Shown here piece after piece: positions 17,137 through 25,463 of a stretch of DNA of 64,000 nt; the first letter of the stretch is position 1; every line of letters starts with the position of its first letter. A model generated the notes under the pieces. It worked only from the letters and a program-made list of their open reading frames with translations, was not told the DNA's origin and searched no databases. Both the position numbers and the translations under genes were made by a program. The DNA comes from Bog-473 sp963763575 (GTDB lineage Bacteria > Actinomycetota > Acidimicrobiia > Acidimicrobiales > RAAP-2): NCBI GenBank assembly GCA_963763575.1, contig CAVXPD010000010.1, forward strand, positions 124,001 through 188,000, read 5' to 3'.

Positions 17137-18468
17137 TCATTTGCCGCCGATCCGGACGCGCAGCTTCATCGGGGTCGCTCCGAAGTCGAACTTCTCCCGG
17201 AGCCCGCGCTCGATGTAGCGCAGGTACGTCTGGGGCAGGCGCCCGCTCGTGAACAGTGTGAACGTGGGCGGGTCGATGGCCCCCTGCACGATGTAGCGGA
17301 TTCGCGCCCGCGGCGCCGGCTGTCGACTTTGCAGCTCCTGCACCGTCCTGTTCAGCGCGCCGGTGGCCACCCGCTGGTGGTACGACTGCTCTGCGTCGCG
17401 CAGCGCCGGGAGGATCCGGTGCACCCCCTTGCCCGACAGCGCCGAGATCTTCAACACGGGGGCGGCGCCCAAGAAGGCCAGTCGGTCGCCCACCCCGGCC
17501 AGCACGTCGTCGCGCTCGTCGGCCGCCACCTGGTCCCATTTGTTGAGCACCACGATGGCCGGGCTTCCCGACACGCCGATCCGCTCGGCCAGGCGTTGAT
17601 CCTGGTGCGACGCGCCCACGGTGGCGTCGATGACGAGGATGGCGATGTCGGCGCGCTCGAGCGCGCGCAGCGCCCGCAGCGTCGCGTGCTGCTCGGTCCC
17701 GCGGTCGGTCTTCGAGGGGCGCCGCAGCCCGGCGGTGTCGATGAAGCACACGGGGCCCTCTGGGGTCTCGAGGACGGTGTCGATCGCGTCGCGCGTCGTC
17801 CCGGGCAAGTCGTGCACGATCGAACGCTCCTCGCCGAGCAGCCGGTTGAAGAGTGTGGACTTCCCGACGTTGGGGCGACCGATGATGGCGACCCTGGGCG
17901 TGTCGCCAGAGGTCGGCGTGGCGACGGTGGGGCCGTCCCCGCCTGCCCGGTCGTCGGGCTCGGCGCGCCCGGGTGCGGGGAGCAGGTCGACCACGGCGTC
18001 GAGCAAGTCCCCCGTGCCGCGACCGTGGATCGCGCTGACCGAAAGGGGGTCCCCCAGGCCGAGCGCCACGAACTCCCAGGCGGAGAACTCCCGGTTCGCG
18101 TCGTCGACCTTGTTCACGACCAAGCGGACGGGCCGGCCGAGGCGCCGGATCACCTTGGCCGCGGCGAGGTCCTCCTCGGTCACGCCGGTCGTCACGTCCA
18201 CGACCATCAGCACGACATCCGCGTCGGCCAGCGCGCGCTCAACTTGCTCGCTGACCTTGGCCTCCAGCTCGTCACCCCCGGCCAGCCATCCGCCCGTGTC
18301 GATCACCTCGAAGGGCACGCCTGCCCATTCGGCCGGGATCACCTTGCGGTCGCGGGTCACCCCCTGCTCCTCTTCGACGACGGCGGCGCGCGTGCCCGCG
18401 ATGCGGTTCACCAAGGAGGACTTGCCGACGTTCGGGCGGCCCGCGATCACCACGGTCGGCAGGTTCAT
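17137..18468 (-). CDS. der: Ribosome-assembly GTPase Der (EngA)
   Basis: 443 aa with two tandem G domains: the first P-loop GRPNVGKS at residues 10-17 and the second GRPNVGKSTLFNR after a variable linker, each with DTGG/DTAG (G3) and NKVD/NKWD (G4). A C-terminal KH-like domain ends KLRVRIGGK. Der matures the 50S subunit in the cytosol. The start ATG overlaps the stop of the upstream DUF512 gene by 4 nt, so the two are translationally coupled, an arrangement common in actinobacteria. An in-frame upstream extension is just the DUF512 coding region in another frame. Confidence 0.97.
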   Translation of the reverse strand: MNLPTVVIAGRPNVGKSSLVNRIAGTRAAVVEEEQGVTRDRKVIPAEWAGVPFEVIDTGGWLAGGDELEAKVSEQVERALADADVVLMVVDVTTGVTEEDLAAAKVIRRLGRPVRLVVNKVDDANREFSAWEFVALGLGDPLSVSAIHGRGTGDLLDAVVDLLPAPGRAEPDDRAGGDGPTVATPTSGDTPRVAIIGRPNVGKSTLFNRLLGEERSIVHDLPGTTRDAIDTVLETPEGPVCFIDTAGLRRPSKTDRGTEQHATLRALRALERADIAILVIDATVGASHQDQRLAERIGVSGSPAIVVLNKWDQVAADERDDVLAGVGDRLAFLGAAPVLKISALSGKGVHRILPALRDAEQSYHQRVATGALNRTVQELQSRQPAPRARIRYIVQGAIDPPTFTLFTSGRLPQTYLRYIERGLREKFDFGATPMKLRVRIGGK

Positions 18469-19850
18469 GCGGCGCAGGCGGGCCGGAACGAGGCGCCGTC
18501 GAGGGCGGCGCGCAGCGAGCGTCCGTCGCTCGGGACCACTTCGACCGGCCGCGGCAGATCGGCCAAGGTCTGCCCGTCGAGGAACCGGCCCTCGTTGAGA
18601 CAAGCGTCGGGCAACAGACAACGGGAGCCATCGGGGACGTGGCGCAGGACCCGGCCCACGTCCTCTCCGGTGAGCAGGCCGGCGACACCGATGTTGCCCC
18701 CGAAGAACGTGTTCGGGATGGAGCGGAGCTCGATGTCGTCGCGCGGGTGGGCGGCCAGCAGTGGCCCGAGGACGCGTGACCCGTATGACCCGGTGAGCAC
18801 GCTCACTGGCCGCTCGTCCCTCCCGCCCGGCATCGAGGGAAGGCGGGGCGCCCGGTAGCCCTCAGCCGGTGCCGCGTCGACCGAGGCGAAGAAGCCGTGG
18901 CGGACTCCGCCAGGGCCCCGGCGTGACGGCTGCAGAAAGGATTCGGAGAAGGCTCTGGCCATGCCGATGCCGTTCTCGTGCTGCGGGTAGCCCTCGTAGT
19001 GGCGCGCCGGCGGAAGGTCTCGCGCGGCGAGCAGGTAGTACTCGTCGGCAGCGAAGACCATCCGGCGCCCCACCCCGCGGCGGAACAGGGCCTGCCACTC
19101 CTCGATCGTGTCGAGCACACGTGTCGCCTCTTCGACCGTGTGCGGGCGCATGTCGGGCTCGTTGGAATAGCGGCTCAGCCCCAGCGGCACCGCACCGACA
19201 CTGGCGAGCCCTGGGAAGCGGTCGAGGATGCCGGCCAGGGTGTCCTCGAGGGAGGCCCCGTCGTTGACACCAGGGCACACCACGATCTGGCCGTGCACCT
19301 CGATGCCGCCCTCAAGGAGCACCTGAAGCCACCGAAGGCTGGTGGCGCCCTTGGGGTTGCGCAGCATCTGGGCCCGGAGCTCCGGGTCCGTGGCGTGGAT
19401 GGAGACGAACAACGGCCCCAGCCGTTCCGTGAGGATGCGTTCGGCGTCGAGCTCGGTGAACCGGGTCAGCGTGGTGAAATTGCCGTAGAGGAACGAGAGC
19501 CGGTAGTCGTCGTCCTTCAGGTAGAGACTGCGCCGCATCCCCTTCGGCAATTGGTAGATGAAGCAGAACGCGCAGTGGTTGTCGCACGTGCGGACCCGGT
19601 CGAAGACGGCGGAGGAGACCTCGACGCCGAGCGGCTCGCCATCGCCCTTGTCCACCCGCACGAGCCGTGGCAGCGGCGCGCCGGCGCGCCGGATCAGGAC
19701 GCTGAGGTCGCCCACGTCGCTGAGCCGCTGAAAATCGATGACGTCGCGCGGCTCATGCCCGTTCAGGCTGAGGATCTCGTCGCCCACCGCCAGTCCGGCC
19801 TGAGCTGCCGCCGACGCCGCGGCGACCGAAGTCACCGTGGGAGCTGACAT
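18465..19850 (-). CDS. DUF512 protein: PDZ-like plus radical-SAM-type domain
   Basis: 461 aa. Residues 1-55 look PDZ-like (AAQAGLAVGDEILSLNGHEPRD). Residues 85-100 hold CDNHCAFCFIYQ, with Cys89, Cys93 and Cys96 in the CxxxCxxC pattern of a radical-SAM [4Fe-4S] cluster, followed by GMRRSLYLKDDDYRLSFLYG. The DUF512 region fills the C-terminus. Substrate and reaction are unknown. It is coupled to der by a 4-nt overlap and is divergent from ispH, with only 33 nt between the starts. The ATG is 7 nt from a TAATCT box, so the mRNA is probably leaderless. The longer open frame to 21011 is antisense to ispH and is rejected. Confidence 0.93.
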   Translation of the reverse strand: MSAPTVTSVAAASAAAQAGLAVGDEILSLNGHEPRDVIDFQRLSDVGDLSVLIRRAGAPLPRLVRVDKGDGEPLGVEVSSAVFDRVRTCDNHCAFCFIYQLPKGMRRSLYLKDDDYRLSFLYGNFTTLTRFTELDAERILTERLGPLFVSIHATDPELRAQMLRNPKGATSLRWLQVLLEGGIEVHGQIVVCPGVNDGASLEDTLAGILDRFPGLASVGAVPLGLSRYSNEPDMRPHTVEEATRVLDTIEEWQALFRRGVGRRMVFAADEYYLLAARDLPPARHYEGYPQHENGIGMARAFSESFLQPSRRGPGGVRHGFFASVDAAPAEGYRAPRLPSMPGGRDERPVSVLTGSYGSRVLGPLLAAHPRDDIELRSIPNTFFGGNIGVAGLLTGEDVGRVLRHVPDGSRCLLPDACLNEGRFLDGQTLADLPRPVEVVPSDGRSLRAALDGASFRPACAA

Positions 19851-19883
19851 ACGGACAAGATTACCGCCGGTAACCTGGTCTTC
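19851..19883. promoter_or_regulatory. Symmetric divergent leaderless promoters, DUF512/ispH
   Basis: The 33-bp gap holds a palindrome TTACC-GCC-GGTAA at 19861-19873. Minus strand: TAATCT (19858-19863), 7 nt, ATG. Plus strand: TAACCT (19871-19876), 7 nt, GTG. Each -10 box overlaps an arm of the palindrome, so one regulator or RNA-polymerase competition could control both genes. Confidence 0.6.
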
Positions 19884-20937
19884 GTGCCCACAGTCGACCG
19901 AGTGAAGCTGGCCCAGCCGCGGGGCTTCTGTGCGGGCGTCGAGAAGGCCATCAAGGCGCTGGCCTGGATGGTCCGGGTGTTCGAGCCCCCCGTCTACTGC
20001 TACCACGAGATCGTCCACAACCGGCATGTCGTGGACCGTTTCCGCGAACAGGGCGTGGTTTTCGTCGACGACGTCTCCGAGGTGCCCCCGGGCGCCCCGC
20101 TCATGCTCAGCGCCCATGGGTCGGCCCCCGAGGTGGTCGAGGCGGCCCGCGCCCGCGGCGGAGCCGTCGTGGACGCCGTGTGCCCGCTCGTGACGAAGGT
20201 GCACCACGAGCTCAAGGTGCGGAGTCGCAAGGGCTACACCGTCCTCTACGTCGGCCATGCCGGGCACGAGGAGGCGGTGGGGACCATGGCCGTCGCCCCC
20301 GAATCGGTCCGGCTGCTCGAGCGCGAAGAGGACCTCGAGGATCTGGACGTCGTCGGCACCGACGAGGCGCCTGTCGCGCTGCTCGCCCAGACCACCCTCA
20401 GTCACGACGAATGGCACGGTCTGATGGAGGCGGCCCGGCGGCGCTTCCCCGACCTGTGGATGCCGAACCGCAGCGACCTGTGCTTCGCGACCACCAACCG
20501 GCAGGCGGCGCTCAAGGCGATCGCCGCGGAGGCGGACGCGGTGGTCGTGATCGGATCCGCCAACTCCTCCAACACCGTCGCCCTCGAGAAAGTGGCCCGG
20601 GCGGGCGGATGTCCACCGCGTGCTGCGGATCAACGAGGCCGAAGAACTGCCCGACGACCTCGCGGGCACGGTCGGCGTCACCGCGGGGGCTTCCGCCCCC
20701 GAGTCCTTGGTCGAGGAGGTGATCGCCCGTCTCTCGCCGACCGAGGGCGTGACCGAGGTCACGGTCACCACCGAGGACGAGTACTTCCCACCGCCGCCCG
20801 AGCTGCGCGAGCTGCTCCGCGCCGTCGGTTCCACGCTGGCTCTCATGGCGGGCGTACCGAGTTCCGAACGCTCGGACCCCGCGGCCGAGGACCGCGTCGT
20901 CTCGGCCGCCCACGTGCTGGACGTGCTGGCCTCGTGA
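19884..20937 (+). pseudogene. ispH: ispH, single-base frameshift as read
   Basis: 4-hydroxy-3-methylbut-2-enyl diphosphate reductase, the last step of the MEP isoprenoid pathway, a [4Fe-4S] enzyme. The three cluster cysteines are in GFCAG, VCPLVTKVH and SDLCFATTNRQ; substrate motifs include LSAHGSAPEV, QTTLSHDEW and GSANSSNTVAL. After EKVARAG near 20601-20608 the frame breaks. The continuation HRVLRINEAEELPDDLAG up to VVSAAHVLDVLAS (stop 20937) is one base away, within a G-rich run. Read with one base removed it gives about 350 aa, a normal length. As no other copy is visible and the MEP pathway is usually essential, a sequencing or assembly error is likely. Start GTG 19884. Confidence 0.9.
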
Positions 20938-20961
20938 GCCTGGTGGCGCGATGATTGGTTC

Positions 20962-21504
20962 ATGACCTTCACCCGCATGGACGAGTCCACGGCCGAGCAG
21001 TGGCAGCACATCGTCGTCGAATCGATCGAGCATCAACCCCGGGTCGCCGACCGGGTACTAGGCATGCTGGAATCGCTCGAGGAGATCACCGACGGTTTCG
21101 AGGTGGACCAGCTCGTCCACTCGCTGCAGACCGCGACCAGGGCAGAGGAGGCAGGGGCCTCCGACGAGGTCGTCGTCGCCTCGCTGTGCCACGACATCGG
21201 CAAGGCGGTCTCGGTGATGAACCACCCCCGCATCTCCGCGGAGATCCTCCGCCCGTACGTGAGCGACGACACGTATCACATGATCCTGGCCCACCAGGAC
21301 TTCCAAGGCCGGCACTACTACGAGTACCTGGGGCAGGACCCCAACGCCCGGGACAAATACCAAGGTGAGCCCTGGTACGGGCTGGCCGAGCAGTTCGCGG
21401 ACGAGTGGGACCAGACCAGCTTCGACCCGGCCTATCCGACCAAGCCGCTTTCGCACTTCGAGCCGACGGTCCGTCAGGTCTTCGCGACGCCCCACTCGCT
21501 TTGA
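20962..21504 (+). CDS. HD-domain phosphohydrolase/oxygenase-like protein
   Basis: 180 aa. The HD motif is HSLQTA (His53), CHDIGK (His77-Asp78), NHPRISAEIL, then AHQDFQGRHYYEY and FADEWDQTSFDP. The HSLQTA...HDIGK layout with later His and Asp residues resembles the PhnZ/inositol-oxygenase-like branch of HD proteins, which are di-iron oxygenases, as much as plain phosphohydrolases; I cannot decide between them. It starts 24 nt after ispH on the same strand, and its stop overlaps the TTG start of the glycosyltransferase. Confidence 0.75.
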   Translation: MTFTRMDESTAEQWQHIVVESIEHQPRVADRVLGMLESLEEITDGFEVDQLVHSLQTATRAEEAGASDEVVVASLCHDIGKAVSVMNHPRISAEILRPYVSDDTYHMILAHQDFQGRHYYEYLGQDPNARDKYQGEPWYGLAEQFADEWDQTSFDPAYPTKPLSHFEPTVRQVFATPHSL

Positions 21505-22331
21505 CCAAACCGAGCACCGCCAGTTCCGGCGTCAGCATCCGCACCGACCCCGCCCGCGCGCGTCGGGTCATCGAGAAGTCGCGCCACGAATTCGACACGC
21601 GCTACCCGGACATCAAGCTCTCACCGGTCGTCGCGCTGATCTGCGCGTACGAGGAGGAGGCGAACATCGGACCCGTACTCGCCGGGGTGCCGGCTGAGGC
21701 CTGCGGGCTGGCCGTCACGACCCTCGTGATCGTCGACGGCGGCAGTGACCGGACCGAGGAAATTGCGAAGGAGTCCGGCGCCGTCACTTTCGTCCTGACC
21801 GAGAACCTCGGCCACGGGTACGCGCAGCGGGTCGGATACACGCTCAGCGTCGAGCTCGGGGCACAGTACGTGGTCACGATCGACGCCGACGGTCAGAACG
21901 ATCCGGCCGAGATGCCCGTGATGCTGCAGCCGCTCGTCGACGACGAGGCGGACTTGGTGGTCGCCTCGAGGGTGCTGGGGCGCGACACGACGACCGACAG
22001 CATGCGCAAGGCCGGCGTGCGGGTCTTCTCCTGGGTCCTCAGCGCCATCGGCCACACCAAGCTCACCGACACTTCCAACGGCTACCGAGCGATGCGGGTC
22101 AGCATGCTCGACGACATCGCCTACCGGCTCCGGCAGACCCAGTACCACACCTCCGAGTTCCTCATCTTCGCGATGAAGCGCGGGTGGCGGGTGACCGAGC
22201 GCCCCACCGTCTGGTACCCCCGCGCCTCGGGCGAGACCAAGAAAGGCAAGAACTGGCTCTACGGCTTCCGTTACGGCCGGGTCATCGCCGAGTCGTGGTG
22301 GCGGGCCCGCGGGACAGGGCGCCACTCCTAG
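21501..22331 (+). CDS. Family 2 glycosyltransferase (DPM/DPG synthase-like)
   Basis: About 276 aa. GT-A features: VALICAYEEEANIGPVL, VDGGSDRTEEIAKE, the metal-binding TIDADGQNDP, and SNGYRAMR. No membrane helices are obvious, so it resembles cytosolic dolichol-phosphate-sugar synthase-like enzymes that load polyprenyl phosphate. The only sensible start is the TTG at 21501, whose TTGA overlaps the HD gene's stop codon; translational coupling would explain the weak start. A polyprenyl substrate would connect it to nearby isoprenoid synthesis (inference). Confidence 0.85.
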   Translation: MTKPSTASSGVSIRTDPARARRVIEKSRHEFDTRYPDIKLSPVVALICAYEEEANIGPVLAGVPAEACGLAVTTLVIVDGGSDRTEEIAKESGAVTFVLTENLGHGYAQRVGYTLSVELGAQYVVTIDADGQNDPAEMPVMLQPLVDDEADLVVASRVLGRDTTTDSMRKAGVRVFSWVLSAIGHTKLTDTSNGYRAMRVSMLDDIAYRLRQTQYHTSEFLIFAMKRGWRVTERPTVWYPRASGETKKGKNWLYGFRYGRVIAESWWRARGTGRHS

Positions 22332-22344
22332 TCCTCCTTCGCCA

Positions 22345-22359
22345 CCGGCCCTCGGCCGG
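22345..22359 (+). terminator. Hairpin 3' of the glycosyltransferase
   Basis: CCGGCC-CTC-GGCCGG, 13 nt after the stop codon. No T-run follows, so it may act as a Rho-type or weak terminator. Confidence 0.35.
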
Positions 22360-22548
22360 GGTCTCGGCTCCTCGACCAACGTTCGGTTGACCTTCGCGCC
22401 GAGCTTCAGCCCCGTGCCCGGCCGCGCGGCCGCGGGACTCTTGGGGCGCCGTTCCACGAACGAATCGCGGGCCCGCGCGCGACAGCCCGTCATCTCCTGG
22501 TAGGAAGAGGGGGACGAGCCATGTCGGAAGCAACATTGTGAGGCTCTG

Positions 22549-22767
22549 ATGAACATGCGATTCCACCGAGCGAGCCGCAGGACCCACGAAATCACTCCGC
22601 CCGCGCACAACTCTGTGCACGTGCTCCGTGACGAGCAGGACCTGCGGGAGGCGCTCCAGCGGGCGGCCGAATTCGACCAGAGGACGGCCGACCTCTTGCT
22701 CAACCGCTCCGCTCGCTACCAGGCACTGCTGGCGCACCCGGAGGAACCCGGCGCGACGACGGACTAA
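22549..22767 (+). CDS. Small hypothetical protein
   Basis: 72 aa, not recognised. The middle is helical and charged (VLRDEQDLREALQRAAEFDQ), and an aspartate/threonine tail ends it. Coding-like third-position GC supports it. It sits alone between the glycosyltransferase and plsC, on the opposite strand to plsC, with no clear ribosome-binding site. Confidence 0.5.
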   Translation: MNMRFHRASRRTHEITPPAHNSVHVLRDEQDLREALQRAAEFDQRTADLLLNRSARYQALLAHPEEPGATTD

Positions 22768-22821
22768 CCCAAGTCCAAGTCCAAGCCGGCGGGGTCCGGG
22801 TGCGGGCCGGCGCGCCCGGCC

Positions 22822-23556
22822 TCAGTAGCGGCCGGTTTTCGCCCGGGCCTCGTCGTAGACGGCCTGGAGCTTCGGCACGAGCGCCTCGGTGGCGGCATGC
22901 ACGGCGGAACGGGAGACGCGCCCGCCCCCGGTCTTCGGCGGCGGCGGAATGGCCGGGCCGATCACCACCTGGATCGTGCGCGGCTTGGGGACCGAGCTCC
23001 CTTTGGGCATGGCGAGGTCCGAGCCGCCGATGCCGACGGGGACGATCGGAGCGCCCGTGCGCGCCGAGAGGAACGCCGCCCCCTCCATGAGATCCTCGAT
23101 CACCGTGCCTTCCCTGCGGGTGCCCTCGGGGAACAACACGAGGACCTGACCGGTGCGCAACACCTCCTCGGCGCGCAGGAGGGCCTCGCGGTCGGCCGAC
23201 TCGCGGTGCACGGGGAAGGCACCGACGCTGAGGAGCAGCTTACCGAGCCACTTGTTCTTCCACATCTCGTCCTTCGTCATGAAGAAGAGCTTGCGGTCGG
23301 TGCAGAACGCCGCGAAGCCGAAGTCGGCGAAGGATCGGTGCACGGGCGCGAGGATCACCGGTCCGGTCTCGGGGATGTGCTCCCGTCCGACGACCTTGGG
23401 CCGGAACCAGGTCCACAGGGCGGTGACGAAGATGATGCGCTCGGCGCGGTACAGCGGAGTGAAGCGTGGGTCGACCTCGAAGACCTGGTGCCGGCCGGGC
23501 GCCCCGGCCCGCCCCTCCTCGGTGTCCTCAGTGGGGTCGGGCGTGCTCACAGCCAC
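22822..23556 (-). CDS. 1-acylglycerol-3-phosphate acyltransferase (PlsC family)
   Basis: 244 aa. The acyltransferase box HRSFAD (His73/Asp78) and the glycerol-phosphate-binding FPEGTR (142-147) are intact, with VPVGIGGSDLAMP as block IV. It transfers an acyl group to lysophosphatidate, or a related lipid, at the membrane. Its start overlaps the end of aroA-cmk by 10 nt, making it the last gene of aroH-tyrA-aroA/cmk-plsC. In many bacteria cmk is likewise followed by plsC. Confidence 0.93.
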   Translation of the reverse strand: MAVSTPDPTEDTEEGRAGAPGRHQVFEVDPRFTPLYRAERIIFVTALWTWFRPKVVGREHIPETGPVILAPVHRSFADFGFAAFCTDRKLFFMTKDEMWKNKWLGKLLLSVGAFPVHRESADREALLRAEEVLRTGQVLVLFPEGTRREGTVIEDLMEGAAFLSARTGAPIVPVGIGGSDLAMPKGSSVPKPRTIQVVIGPAIPPPPKTGGGRVSRSAVHAATEALVPKLQAVYDEARAKTGRY

Positions 23557-25463
23557 GACAGCACCTCCTCGACCACATCTTGCACCGTCTGCCCGGTCGT
23601 ATCGAGGACGTGGGCGTCATCGGCCTCGCGCATCGGGGACGCCTCACGGGTGGAGTCGAGCCGGTCGCGGCGGGCCACGCCCTCGGGGGCCTCGTCGTTG
23701 CGGCGCCGCGCCCGCTCCTCGGGCGTCGCCGTCAAGTAGACCTTGACCTGCGCGTGGGGGAACACGACCGACCCGATGTCGCGGCCCTCTACGACGCCGC
23801 CGCCGTGCACCTCGGCCCAGGCGCGTTGGCGCGCGACGAGCTGGCGGCGGACCTCCGGGTTGGCCGCCACGACGGACACGGCGCGCCCGACCTCGGGTGA
23901 ACGGATGACGCTCGTCACGTCCAGGCCATCGATCTCGATCCGCTCCCCCAGCTCGATGCTCGAGCCCGCCGCGACCGCGCCCACCGCCGCCGCGTCGTCG
24001 GGTGCGACGCCGCGCTCGAGCGCCAGCGCCGCCACCGCTCGGTACATGGCCCCCGTATCGAGCCGTTGGAGGCCGAGACGGGCGGCCACCGCGCTCGACA
24101 CCGTCGACTTGCCCGCGCCGGCGGGGCCGTCGATGGCCACGATCAGCGCCCGTGGCCCGTCGGCACCGCACAACCGCCGCAGGTCCTCGGCGAACGACCG
24201 GTAGCTCGTCTCGATGGCGTCGAACCGGGTGACGACGCTGCGCTCCCCTGCCCGCGCGGCCAGCCCGGCCACGGCGGCGGCCATGGCCATGCGATGGTCG
24301 CCCCGGCTGTCGAAGCGCGCGCCTCGCAGCGGGCCGCCGGTGCCGGTGACGGCCAGCGTGTCGCCTTCCACGCGGGACGTGGCGCCGAAGCCGGCCACCA
24401 TGTCGGCCACGGCCGCCAGGCGGTCGACCTCCTTCACCCGCAGCTCTCCGACGTCGGTGAACACCGTCGTGCCCTTCGCCACGGCGGCGGCGACGGCGAG
24501 GATGGGGATCTCGTCGAGCGAGGGAATCTCGCGGGCCGGGACGTCGGTGGCGCGCAGGGGGCCGCCGGCGACGGCGCGGATGGTGGCCGTGTCCGGCCCG
24601 TCGGGGATGACGGTCACGTCGGCCCCCATCCGCTGGAGCACCGACACGAAGCCGAGCCGGGCCGGGCCGCGGTAGACGTCGACCACCTCGACCCTGCTGC
24701 CCGGCACCGCGCACCCCGCCACGACGAAGAACGCCGCGGCGGACGGATCGCCGGGCACCGTGCGCTCGACCGGCTCCAGCACCGAGGCCCGGAGCGTGAC
24801 GACGCGCCCCTCGCCCCATGGCTCCACGCTGATGTCGGCCCCCGCCTCGGCGAGCATGTCCTCGGTGGGGGTGCGGGTCGTCACCGCCTCGCGCACGACG
24901 GTGGTGCCTCGGGCCGACAGGCCGGCGAGGAGGATCGCCGACTTCACCTGTGCGCTCGCCACCTTGGACGTCCAGTCGATGCCCTCGAGCGCGCCGCCGC
25001 GCACGTGCAACGGGGGCAGGCACCGTTCGCCGCGCCCGCGCACCTGCGCCCCCATCAATCCGAGCGGCTCCGCCACCCGGTCCATCGGCCGCGTCGAGAG
25101 CGAGTCGTCGCCCACGAGCTCCGTCTCCCAGGCGAACCCGGCGACGAGCCCGGCCAGCAGGCGCATCGAGGTGCCGGAGTTGCCACAGTCGAGCGCACCG
25201 GCGGGTTGGCGCAGGCGCGCCCGCCCGCCGTGCACCACCACGGTGCCGTCCCGGTGCCGCTCGACGCCGGCGCCCAGCGCCTCGACAGCGCGCAGCGACG
25301 CGGCGACGTCGGCGCCGTCGGACAACCCGTGGACGATCGACGTCCCTTCGGCGAGCGCCCCGAGCAAGATGCAACGGTGGGAGATCGACTTCTCCCCCGG
25401 GGTGCGCACGGCGCCGCGGCACGGGACGTCGCCCTCGACCACGAGGATGCGGGGCGCTGTCAC
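23547..25463 (-). CDS. aroA-cmk: Fused EPSP synthase / cytidylate kinase
   Basis: 638 aa. Residues about 1-437 are 3-phosphoshikimate 1-carboxyvinyltransferase (EKSISHR with the PEP-site Lys, LDCGNSGTSMRLL, SLDEIPILAVAAA, DSRGDHRMAMA). Residues about 438-638 are (d)CMP kinase, beginning IVAIDGPAGAGKSTVSS (P-loop), with VVEGRDIGSVVFP and RARRRNDE. EPSP synthase makes the penultimate shikimate-pathway intermediate; CMP kinase feeds pyrimidine nucleotides. Both halves look intact, so the fusion is real rather than a frame read-through. I start at GTG 25463, which overlaps the tyrA stop (GTGA); a further ATG/GTG 21 nt upstream is inside tyrA. Confidence 0.95.
   Translation of the reverse strand: MTAPRILVVEGDVPCRGAVRTPGEKSISHRCILLGALAEGTSIVHGLSDGADVAASLRAVEALGAGVERHRDGTVVVHGGRARLRQPAGALDCGNSGTSMRLLAGLVAGFAWETELVGDDSLSTRPMDRVAEPLGLMGAQVRGRGERCLPPLHVRGGALEGIDWTSKVASAQVKSAILLAGLSARGTTVVREAVTTRTPTEDMLAEAGADISVEPWGEGRVVTLRASVLEPVERTVPGDPSAAAFFVVAGCAVPGSRVEVVDVYRGPARLGFVSVLQRMGADVTVIPDGPDTATIRAVAGGPLRATDVPAREIPSLDEIPILAVAAAVAKGTTVFTDVGELRVKEVDRLAAVADMVAGFGATSRVEGDTLAVTGTGGPLRGARFDSRGDHRMAMAAAVAGLAARAGERSVVTRFDAIETSYRSFAEDLRRLCGADGPRALIVAIDGPAGAGKSTVSSAVAARLGLQRLDTGAMYRAVAALALERGVAPDDAAAVGAVAAGSSIELGERIEIDGLDVTSVIRSPEVGRAVSVVAANPEVRRQLVARQRAWAEVHGGGVVEGRDIGSVVFPHAQVKVYLTATPEERARRRNDEAPEGVARRDRLDSTREASPMREADDAHVLDTTGQTVQDVVEEVLSWL

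Noticed and set aside
16975..18858. Long plus-strand frame of 627 codons
   Set aside because: It is antisense to der and reads as a low-information, Arg/Gly/Asp-rich shadow caused by high GC.
18465..21011. An 848-residue open frame that continues the DUF512 gene upstream
   Set aside because: The extension is antisense to ispH and has no family similarity; the real start at 19850 has a promoter box and a normal N-terminus.
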